Origin: an uncultured Collinsella sp.
GTDB lineage: Bacteria > Actinomycetota > Coriobacteriia > Coriobacteriales > Coriobacteriaceae
Direction: 5' to 3'
DNA length: 6,484 bases
NCBI GenBank assembly: GCA_902495085.1
Contig: CABUWA010000113.1
Location: 1-6,484, forward strand
Shown here in pieces: positions 1-4,711 of the stretch (positions are counted from its first letter, which is position 1; each line of letters opens with the position of its first letter). The notes under the pieces are model-generated. The model was given only the letters and a program-made list of their open reading frames with translations, made no database searches and was not told the DNA's origin. Made by a program: the position numbers and the translations under genes.

Positions 1-215
1 ACGGAACCGTTCGCGTGGCCGCCGAGCGCCCGGTTGACTTTGGCTTTGACCATGCGGAATGCTTCTTGCCTGCGGTCAAATGGTTCAACGTCGAAGGATT
101 TACTGCTGATGATCTCAATTTCTTGACAGAATTTGTTAGATCAAACGCCCCGTTTATCTTCGAGCTCGCCGAACGCCAAAAAGCCGGATCGGCGGTTTCG
201 CCGCTGGCCCTATGA
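1..215 (+). CDS. 3' end of an unidentified protein (5' truncated)
   Basis: The reading frame is open from the left edge to a TGA at 213-215. A GTG lies at 15-17 but has no visible ribosome binding site, and the frame is open upstream of it, so the true start is probably outside the window. The visible part has a likely helical end: a 'VEGFTADDLNFLTEFVRSN' stretch and an 'FELAE' stretch. The 'GF..ddL..l...v..N' pattern faintly recalls the end of DUF4160-type small proteins, which often sit in toxin-antitoxin loci, but I would not assign it. An A5 run at 178-182 may hide a frameshift: with one A fewer, the frame would end in RRWPYDVLLLNGK at a TAA (238-240), just three bases before the next gene. 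That would fit a tight operon with the nucleotidyltransferase gene. Confidence 0.5.
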   Translation, partial: GTVRVAAERPVDFGFDHAECFLPAVKWFNVEGFTADDLNFLTEFVRSNAPFIFELAERQKAGSAVSPLAL

Positions 216-243
216 CGTTCTGCTGTTGAACGGCAAATAACCC

Positions 244-543
244 ATGATCTCACCTTCCGACATATCCACTGCGGTCTCCCGCGTGCTGGCTCGCTATGAC
301 GTCCGCGAGGCATATCTGTTTGGCTCGTTCGCCCGAGGCGAGCAAGCGCCCGATAGCGATATCGACTTGCGTTTAGTCTGCGGCAACACCATGACTTTCG
401 GCGCGCTATACGAACTCTCCCATGAGCTCGAGAATGAACTTGGGCGAAAAGTTGATATCGTCACCAACCCACTGGGGCACATGCGCCCGGCCTTCCGCAA
501 AAACATTGAGCAGGATGAGGTGTGCATCTATGAAGTGCTGTAA
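244..543 (+). CDS. Small MNT-type nucleotidyltransferase domain protein
   Basis: This 99-aa protein carries the minimal nucleotidyltransferase (pol beta superfamily, MNT) signature. The motif GSFARGEQAPDSDIDL (about residues 27-42) gives the GS element and the first two metal-binding aspartates (D39 and D41). D71 in 'KVDIV' fits the third carboxylate, so the site looks intact. The length equals a single MNT domain with nothing added. In HEPN-MNT toxin-antitoxin systems, MntA proteins of this type silence the HEPN RNase toxin by adding AMP to it. No HEPN gene is visible in the window, so the partner could be lost, could be the truncated gene to the left, or the protein may act alone. No clear Shine-Dalgarno precedes ATG 244, which suggests translational coupling to the upstream frame. 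Its last 14 bases overlap the next small gene. The fold is secure; the role is inferred. Confidence 0.85.
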   Translation: MISPSDISTAVSRVLARYDVREAYLFGSFARGEQAPDSDIDLRLVCGNTMTFGALYELSHELENELGRKVDIVTNPLGHMRPAFRKNIEQDEVCIYEVL

Positions 544-718
544 ACAGGACGAGGAGCTTGCGAATACCAACCCTCAACCCTTTCCTTCCAAAGAACCCAA
601 CCCGGAGACCCTCGAGGCCATTCACGAAGGTGATGCGTTCTTAGCGACGGGGGAGTCCGGTCGCTTCGACAACGGCGCCGATCTTATCGATGCAGCTCTA
701 AAAGCCCCTGAAATGTGA
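530..718 (+). CDS. RelB/DinJ-like antitoxin C-terminal half (62 aa)
   Basis: The ATG at 530 lies inside the end of the nucleotidyltransferase gene (14-bp overlap) and is preceded by GAGG at 517-520 with a 9-base spacer. I prefer it to the longer frame from 422, whose extra residues are only the shifted reading of the upstream gene. The 62-aa product has the pattern 'NPETLEAIHEGDAFL...GRFDNGADLIDAAL' at about residues 24-57. This resembles the toxin-wrapping tail of RelB/DinJ antitoxins. The ribbon-helix-helix DNA-binding N-terminus of that family is missing; in its place is a short polar stretch. No RelE/YafQ-type toxin follows: the next 300 bases show no related frame. It may be a degraded antitoxin, a solitary antidote, or a partner of the nucleotidyltransferase. 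The family resemblance is from memory and moderate. Confidence 0.55.
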   Translation: MKCCKQDEELANTNPQPFPSKEPNPETLEAIHEGDAFLATGESGRFDNGADLIDAALKAPEM

Positions 719-1156
719 GAGAATTCAACCACCGAAGAGGCAATTGTCTCGGAAGTGTCAGACTGGCGAGGTACGAACCTTGCCATTTTTGTACATCTGC
801 GGACATCGGAACTATCCCGCTAGCTACAAGCCTTGCTTTTGCTTGCTGCATTTGGGTTAGATGGAACGGCTCGCCGCCCTGGGTTAACGAATGCGATTGC
901 GGGGCTTCTTGACCCGCCTTGCATCGCTTTCCATTTATTTATATGCTTGTCCAAGAATTTGGTCGTAAGGCTCGACCAACGGAAACAAAAGAAAGCCTAC
1001 CGAGAAGATCTTGATCGCAGGGCGCGACCAACGCAATCAAAATAACGCTCGCGGAGAAGGCGCCTTCAATCGCATTGATTGGAGGCGCCTCTAATACCAA
1101 GCGATATCTATTCTTCCAGAGAGCCTGGAGCAAGGGCGGCGGTCGAATGAGCCTGA
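719..1156. other. 438-bp stretch without a supportable gene
   Basis: Open frames of 60-70 codons occur here (715-912 and 833-1045 on the plus strand, 939-1133 on the minus strand). They lack ribosome binding sites, have compositions rich in Cys, Trp or Arg, and match no family I recognise. I looked in all plus-strand frames after 718 for a RelE, YafQ or HigB-like toxin and saw none. The only clear structure is the hairpin at 1055-1092. The stretch may be decayed toxin-antitoxin DNA or a junction between the two cassettes. Confidence 0.5.
1055..1092. repeat. Long stem-loop with palindromic GGCGCC cores
   Basis: The left arm (1055-1071) and right arm (1077-1092) are complementary except for one bulged base and one G-U type pair. 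They enclose the 5-base loop GCATT. Each arm is itself nearly self-complementary around GGCGCC. On the plus strand the stem is followed by AATACC and on the minus strand the first T-rich tract begins several bases later, so it is not a standard intrinsic terminator in either direction. It may still end or pause transcription from the left, or be a leftover of a small mobile repeat. Confidence 0.6.
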
Positions 1157-1213
1157 TAACAGGTATCGCCCTAGCGATAGTGTGCTATACTATCGCTAGG
1201 GCGATACCTGTTA
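1157..1213. promoter_or_regulatory. Perfect 25-bp inverted repeat, likely operator of the toxin operon
   Basis: Bases 1157-1181 and 1189-1213 are exact reverse complements, separated by 7 bases (GTGCTAT). Each arm also contains a smaller dyad, TATCGC-CCTA-GCGATA, at 1164-1179 and 1191-1206 (second copy inverted). There are therefore four copies of the half-site TATCGC in two palindromes centred 27 bp apart. The -10 element lies at the centre and the ribosome binding site of the DUF3990 gene begins at the outer edge. This arrangement is what an autorepressor would need to shut off transcription, and the XRE protein encoded second in the operon is the natural candidate. The RNA could also fold into a hairpin if transcribed from further upstream. 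Confidence 0.85.
1183..1191 (+). promoter_or_regulatory. Extended -10 promoter inside the palindrome
   Basis: TGCTATACT reads as an extended -10 (TG-N-TATACT, hexamer 1186-1191). No good -35 hexamer lies at 16-18 bp upstream; the bases there belong to the left operator dyad. Transcription would begin near 1198, leaving a leader of about 26 bases before the GTG start at 1224, with AGGAG at 1213-1217. The start site is predicted, not seen directly. Confidence 0.6.
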
Positions 1214-1223
1214 GGAGACTCGC

Positions 1224-1892
1224 GTGGAACTGTGGCATGGTTCTCAGAAGATCATTGAGACTCCCCAGATTGGCCTGGGAAAAGTCCATAACGACTATGG
1301 ACAGGGATTCTATTGCACAGAGAGCCTCGACCTTGCAAGGGAATGGGCATGCTCTAGGGACGCAGACGGCTTTGCAAATCGATATGAACTCGACATGGCC
1401 GATCTCAAGGTACTCGACCTGCTATCGCCGCAATATTCAGTTCTGCATTGGATAGCGTTGCTTGTAGAGCATCGTTCATTCCGAAAGGACACCGCCGTCG
1501 CTGTGGGGGCATGCGACTACCTTCGCGATCATTTTTTGCCTGATGTTAACGCTTACGATGTGATTAGAGGATGGCGTGCGGATGACTCGTACTTCAGCTA
1601 TGCAAGGGCGTTTGTAAACAATACGATCACCATTGACCAGCTCGGTCGAGCGATGAGGCTCGGCAACCTTGGAGAACAGATTGTGCTCAAAAGCGAGCGC
1701 GCGTTTAAGAGCATTCGTTTTGCTGGATTTGAACGTACGCCACAAGCTCTATATGGCCCATTGGCCAAGGACCGAGATGAGTTGGCAAGGGCGCAGTATC
1801 GGGAATTGCTTACCGAAAACCCGTTTGAGGGAATTCGTATCGTCGATATCGTTCGAGAGGGGATGACAGAAAATGACCCACGCCTACAGTGA
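1224..1892 (+). CDS. DUF3990 family protein, ADP-ribosyltransferase-like putative toxin
   Basis: The 222-aa product starts at GTG 1224, six bases after AGGAG (1213-1217). The N-terminus has the DUF3990 signature: 'LWHGS' (H5), a 'GK..nDyGqGFYcT' block (about 19-32, with Y30) and 'A.EWA' (38-42). The middle has 'YDVIRGWRADDSYFSYARAF' (111-130), and 'GEQIVLKSERAF' (150-161) gives E151/Q152 where the last active-site element of this fold is expected. As I recall, DUF3990 belongs to the ADP-ribosyltransferase clan, whose H-Y-(E/Q) layout binds NAD; bacterial members are suspected toxins paired with small or HTH proteins. The target here is unknown. A tail after residue 175 is charged and helical. 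The gene is first in the operon, and its last 20 bases overlap the XRE gene. The family call is strong; the toxin role is inferred from fold and context. Confidence 0.85.
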   Translation: MELWHGSQKIIETPQIGLGKVHNDYGQGFYCTESLDLAREWACSRDADGFANRYELDMADLKVLDLLSPQYSVLHWIALLVEHRSFRKDTAVAVGACDYLRDHFLPDVNAYDVIRGWRADDSYFSYARAFVNNTITIDQLGRAMRLGNLGEQIVLKSERAFKSIRFAGFERTPQALYGPLAKDRDELARAQYRELLTENPFEGIRIVDIVREGMTENDPRLQ

Positions 1893-2562
1893 GATGTATC
1901 TCGAGGATGCCATGAGAACGCTGGGCGAGGCAGTCGATTTCGCCCTCTGCGACCAAGGGCTGAGTCCTGTCGAACTAACGACAATCCTATTGAATTCTGT
2001 CGAGATGAGGCAATTCGAGCGTGGTGTGGCGCGCGTTGTCTGCGGCATGTCGGGTGACGAGCTCGCGCGCGAAATTATCGCTCGGGCGGGGCTAAAGCCT
2101 GCCGAATGCAGGGAGACCTATCCGTTCGACCGTTCGCCTCAGTATTGGGCGGGCTGGGTTTTGGCCTATGCGCAATGGATGAGCGGATTGGGCTTTAGCG
2201 AACTACTTGAAGTCGCCCCGCTCGATTGGATCATCGGCTCGTACCATCCGCTTCACGAAGCTTGCGAAGACAAATTCGCCCAGATTGTCATCGATAAATG
2301 GAACAAAGCCCAGGCAGACAAAAAGGGCCTCAAAGCGGCACGAAAGGCGGCCGGCCTAACGCAAAAACAGCTGGCCGCCCAATCGGGGGTTAAACTTCGC
2401 GCTATACAGCTCTACGAACAGAATCAGCTGGATTTGCGCCGCGCCTCGGTCTCTTCGGCATTGGCGCTCGCAAACACCCTAAGCTGCGCCATCGAAGACC
2501 TCGTCTGGCAACCGGTTGCCCTAGAGTACGACTCGCGGGCTATTCCGTCCGTAAAGCTATAG
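1873..2562 (+). CDS. XRE-type HTH regulator with conserved N-terminal module, putative antitoxin
   Basis: This 229-aa protein starts at ATG 1873, ten bases after GAGAGGGG (1855-1862), within the end of the DUF3990 gene. ATG 1894 is a possible shorter start but has no good ribosome binding site. The C-terminal third (about 152-212) is a clear Cro/C1-type HTH: 'LKAARKAAGLTQKQLAAQSGV' spans helices 1 to 3, followed by 'RAIQLYEQ' and 'LALANTLSCAIEDLV'. The N-terminal part (about 8-140) is not a known DNA-binding domain. It contains 'MYLEDAM', then 'YWAGWVLAYAQWMSGLGFSEL' split over 91-111, then 'YHPLHEA' (124-130). I recall this combined layout beside DUF3990 genes in Firmicutes and Coriobacteriia. 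The simplest model is that the N-terminal module neutralises the DUF3990 protein while the HTH represses the operon at the 1157-1213 palindrome. Confidence 0.85.
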   Translation: MTHAYSEMYLEDAMRTLGEAVDFALCDQGLSPVELTTILLNSVEMRQFERGVARVVCGMSGDELAREIIARAGLKPAECRETYPFDRSPQYWAGWVLAYAQWMSGLGFSELLEVAPLDWIIGSYHPLHEACEDKFAQIVIDKWNKAQADKKGLKAARKAAGLTQKQLAAQSGVKLRAIQLYEQNQLDLRRASVSSALALANTLSCAIEDLVWQPVALEYDSRAIPSVKL

Positions 2563-2573
2563 AGGAGGCAGTC

Positions 2574-2759
2574 ATGCCTTGGAACTACGTTCAACTAGAT
2601 GACGGCGCCAATCGCGTTGCTCAAGAAGATCATTCATCTGCGCTCGAGGTAAATTCAGCATCACCGATTTTGCTCGACGGCATCACGTCAATCGACGAAG
2701 CTATTCGGCAGACCATAGCGGGCATGCCCAACGCGCTCAGGCTCTTGGAGAACTCATGA
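2574..2759 (+). CDS. 61-aa protein of unknown family, candidate antidote of the Doc-like protein
   Basis: The start ATG 2574 has an excellent ribosome binding site (AGAGGAGG, 2561-2568, five-base spacer) that overlaps the XRE stop codon. The stop overlaps the Fic/Doc start in an ATGA arrangement, so translation is coupled on both sides. The 61-aa product is acidic and polar in its first half, then has a short predicted helix 'SIDEAIRQTIAGM' (about 39-51) and 'NALRLLENS' at the end. It does not look like Phd (no YefM/Phd N-terminal DNA-binding fold). It also lacks a clean (S/T)xxxE(G/N) inhibitory motif of the kind that blocks Fic active sites. Position and size fit an antitoxin; the sequence alone does not prove it. 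Confidence 0.75.
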   Translation: MPWNYVQLDDGANRVAQEDHSSALEVNSASPILLDGITSIDEAIRQTIAGMPNALRLLENS

Positions 2760-3271
2760 TGGCGGCTACGCAGCGGGGCGCTCATCCGTTCGCGCCACTC
2801 GTGCTTGATGATGCCGGTTCGCTCGAAGCTATGGCCGCGGCTGTGATGCGCTTACACAGCACGCTGATGACGGTCGGGCGCTGCTATACAACCGACGCCA
2901 CAGGCGACCGGGCCGCGCTTGAGCGTGGACGCGTCGAGTCCGTGCTTGCGGGTGCATTCTGTACGATATTCGGCCAATCGCCGGCCGACCGCTTCGCTGA
3001 CATCTTTGACCAGGTCACCTACGTTGCTGAGCACATGGTCAAGGACCACATCTTTGAGGACGGTAACAAACGCACCAGCCTTGTCTTTGCGTTGTCCGTT
3101 CTAAGATTCGCAAGCACTCCGGTCGTGCTGTCCGACAGTCCCGAGCCCAATGACAACCAGTACTACGTCTGGATCCAAGACCTCGTATCTGGAAACCGCT
3201 CTCGCGCCGATCTCGCGGAAGAGCTTAGGCGCAATTACGTTGTGTGTCACGACTGCGCTTCGCCTGTATAG
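2756..3271 (+). CDS. Doc-type Fic domain protein, putative toxin
   Basis: The 171-aa product carries HIFEDGNKRTSL at about residues 98-109. This is the Doc version of the Fic motif (HxFxDxNKRT), in which K105 replaces the glycine of AMP-adding Fic enzymes (HPFxxGNGR). P1 Doc uses this site to phosphorylate EF-Tu and stop translation; the same reaction is plausible here. The active-site His98, Asp102, Asn104, Lys105 and Arg106 are all present. The preceding helices ('RVESVLAGAFCTIFGQ', about 59-74, and 'FDQVTYVAEHMVKDHIF') fit the Fic core. The start ATG 2756 has GGAG at 2747-2750, and a second ATG follows directly at 2759. The protein is longer than P1 Doc (126 aa), with about 30 extra N-terminal residues. 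No Phd gene is next to it; the 61-aa gene occupies that place. Confidence 0.9.
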   Translation: MMAATQRGAHPFAPLVLDDAGSLEAMAAAVMRLHSTLMTVGRCYTTDATGDRAALERGRVESVLAGAFCTIFGQSPADRFADIFDQVTYVAEHMVKDHIFEDGNKRTSLVFALSVLRFASTPVVLSDSPEPNDNQYYVWIQDLVSGNRSRADLAEELRRNYVVCHDCASPV

Positions 3272-3316
3272 AATCAAACCATCCGCACGTTGGTAATTGA
3301 ATGGATTGGACACCAC

Positions 3317-4105
3317 ATGGAACTCCCCAGCACCCTGTGCAGCAATGTGTACGACTTTGCGTTTTGCCCCGAGCCCTGCTACGACCGCCTGGCCGACCTT
3401 GCCGACCCCGAGGACTGGGGTCCCGGCAACCGCATCCTCAAAAACTACCTCTCGTTTTCGTTTAGCCGCGCGGTGTTTTTGACCGAGCGCGACGTGGACC
3501 AGACCGCCCCGTCCAACCTGCCACTGGTGTTCGAAGACGACCGCTGCCTATTCAACACCGGCCTGTACACGCGCCGCTACGAGACCATCTACGGCCTGTT
3601 TGAGCCCAACACCAAGCCCGCCGCGCGCCAGCGCTGGTTTTTGAAGGGCTTCTTTAAGGAAAGCGACCCCATGCTGGTCTCGTTTGAGTACCTACCGTGC
3701 CGCGTGCGCTTTGCCGAGGACCCCTCCGAGCTGGTCTTTGACTACCGCCTGCCCATCCGTTCCAACATCGACCACATTTTGGGCGACGAGGAGAACCTGA
3801 CGCGCATTCCCGCCAGCCTGATGGGGGAGGGCAACTCGCTGCTGCTGCGCCGCGCCTTTGAGGGATCCGTCGTCGAGGCCGCCCGCCGCGCCGCCGCAAA
3901 CTACACGCTCGCCGTGCCGCAGTTCTACGGCGGCCGGATCCAGCTGCTGCTGCCGCTTTGCCTAACCGGCGACAAGCCCGAGCTGGCGCTGACTATCCAG
4001 CGCGAGGACGGCTTCTACGCCGCGCGCACCTGCCTCACGCTCGACATGGCCTACAACAACGCGCGACTCATTTGCCGTCCCGAGACTTCGTGGATAAAGC
4101 GATAA
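3317..4105 (+). CDS. DUF3825 domain protein
   Basis: The 262-aa product matches the DUF3825 layout as I know it: 'LADPEDWG...RILKNYLSFSFSRA' near the N-terminus (28-52), 'LFNTGLYT' (78-85), 'IYGLFEPN' (91-98), 'FDYRLPIRSNIDHIL' (141-155), 'PQFYGGRIQLLLPLCL' (201-216) and the end block 'TLDMAYNNARLICRPETSWI' (241-260). The biochemical role of the family is not established; I recall it fused to OST-HTH/LOTUS RNA-binding domains elsewhere, which is only a hint towards RNA. I chose ATG 3317; the frame is also open from TTG 3290, but neither start has a strong ribosome binding site (only TTGGA seven bases before 3317). Codon use is visibly more GC-rich at third positions than in the upstream operon, so it is probably a separate, older gene. 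Confidence 0.85.
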   Translation: MELPSTLCSNVYDFAFCPEPCYDRLADLADPEDWGPGNRILKNYLSFSFSRAVFLTERDVDQTAPSNLPLVFEDDRCLFNTGLYTRRYETIYGLFEPNTKPAARQRWFLKGFFKESDPMLVSFEYLPCRVRFAEDPSELVFDYRLPIRSNIDHILGDEENLTRIPASLMGEGNSLLLRRAFEGSVVEAARRAAANYTLAVPQFYGGRIQLLLPLCLTGDKPELALTIQREDGFYAARTCLTLDMAYNNARLICRPETSWIKR

Positions 4106-4193
4106 ATGCTGGTTTAGCTGCGAGTTCGCCGATTGCTTTTGTCACTTTTGCTTGAATGGCATCCACGAATTTAAAATCGAGGGCAAAAAGTTC

Positions 4194-4223
4194 TTGGTAA
4201 ACCACGCGCGGCTATGTTAGTAT
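4194..4223 (+). promoter_or_regulatory. Promoter of the tRNA-Val gene
   Basis: A -35-like TTGGTA (4194-4199) and a -10 TAGTAT (4218-4223, with an upstream TG giving an extended -10) are separated by 18 bp. The predicted start lies about 14 bases before the mature tRNA 5' end at 4244. Confidence 0.6.
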
Positions 4224-4243
4224 CTCTTTTGCCGAAAGGCGAC

Positions 4244-4318
4244 GGGCGATTGGCTCAGGGGTAGAGCATATCCTTCACACGGATGGGGTCACAAGTTCGA
4301 ATCTTGTATCGCCCACCA
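4244..4318 (+). tRNA. tRNA-Val (anticodon CAC)
   Basis: The full cloverleaf can be drawn. The acceptor is GGGCGAT with ATCGCCC, and the D stem is GCTC/GAGC. The anticodon stem TATCC/GGATG has loop TTCACAC (anticodon CAC, reading GUG). The T stem is ACAAG/CTTGT with loop TTCGAAT, and the discriminator is A. The 3' CCA is encoded (4316-4318). A terminator follows directly, so it is a single-gene transcription unit. Confidence 0.97.
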
Positions 4319-4366
4319 TCAAAAGCGCAGGTCAGAGGTGTTAAGCCTCTGGCCTTTTTCTTTTGA
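4319..4366 (+). terminator. Intrinsic terminator after tRNA-Val, probably bidirectional
   Basis: GGTCAGAGG (4330-4338) pairs with CCTCTGGCC (4346-4354, one G-U pair) around a 7-base loop and is followed by TTTTTC. Outside this stem, TCAAAAG (4319-4325) is the exact complement of CTTTTGA (4360-4366), so the minus strand also has a T-rich tract after the stem. Confidence 0.85.
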
Positions 4367-4421
4367 CACCAAGGCTGACACCAAAACTGACACCAAAATC
4401 GAATCGTAGTCGTATAAGGCG
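4341..4421 (-). pseudogene. Possible remnant of a site-specific integrase C-terminus
   Basis: On the minus strand a short open frame between stop codons reads ...FGVSFGVSLGVKRKRPEA and stops inside the terminator loop. Tyrosine integrases of tRNA-integrated actinobacterial and Firmicute elements often end in repetitive 'GV(S/K)xGVK' tails that overlap att DNA. Here only about 26 codons remain and no catalytic part is visible. A remnant is plausible, but the length is too short to prove it. Confidence 0.3.
4364..4399. repeat. Three tandem 12-bp repeats (TGACACCAA-N3)
   Basis: TGACACCAA occurs at 4364-4372, 4376-4384 and 4388-4396, with an exact 12-bp period and variable last three bases (GGC, AAC, ATC/AAT). 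Short direct repeats next to the 3' end of a tRNA gene resemble integrase arm-type binding sites of integrative elements. Read on the minus strand in one frame they encode repeated 'GVS'. Confidence 0.85.
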
Positions 4422-4711
4422 TCATTTTTTATCTCGCCCTTTTTGCTGACGCCATTGCATGTTTAATAGAAAACACATGCGTATTTTCATTGAATTCCCC
4501 ATGTGATCCGCGCGCAAATGTGGAGACAGGGACCACGCGCCCAGAGCTCCTTCCAGCGAATTTCTATCACACGAGGGGTTTTTGGCAGAACTCGTCAAGC
4601 TTTTGGTCAGCGTTTGGTTAGCTTCCGGTACTTACCCGCATGATGCCCCGGTAGATAATCGGCGATGTCCGCAATCCACACGGCCTACGGCCGATACTAG
4701 GGGAGGCGCAA
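4400..4711. other. 312-bp intergenic region upstream of the AbiEi/DUF559-like gene
   Basis: No gene is supportable; the frame beginning at 4582 is only a shifted reading that runs into the next gene. The stretch holds the GGCGTCA inverted repeat and a small GCATGT/ACATGC dyad around 4456-4479. The first half is AT-rich. I see no promoter with both hexamers, although 'TAGATAAT' near 4651-4658 could be a -10 region. The ribosome binding site of the next gene (GGGGAGG, 4700-4706) ends it. Confidence 0.5.
4418..4453. repeat. 7-bp inverted repeat GGCGTCA / TGACGCC
   Basis: GGCGTCA (4418-4424) and TGACGCC (4447-4453) are exact complements separated by 22 T-rich bases. It lies just beyond the three direct repeats and could belong to the same integration-site region. 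T-tracts follow the left arm, but the loop is too long for a normal terminator. Confidence 0.45.

Noticed and set aside
294..527. Minus-strand frame opposite the nucleotidyltransferase gene
   Set aside because: Shadow of the real plus-strand gene, with Ser-rich low-complexity product.
719..912. Search for a RelE/YafQ/HigB toxin after the RelB-like gene, including a reading that continues past its stop (ENSTTEEAIVSEVSDW...)
   Set aside because: None of the frames shows a toxin-like pattern, and the continued reading would need stop read-through with no signal for it.
4068..4209. Minus-strand frame of about 45 codons from a GTG, with a protein-like composition (reads VVYQELFALDFKFV...)
   Set aside because: It has no ribosome binding site, runs through the tRNA-Val promoter and overlaps the end of the DUF3825 gene; too short to support without homologues.
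4319..4400. CRISPR-like reading of the three 12-bp repeats
   Set aside because: The units are only 9-12 bp with 3-bp variable parts; there are no spacers, and no cas genes are visible.
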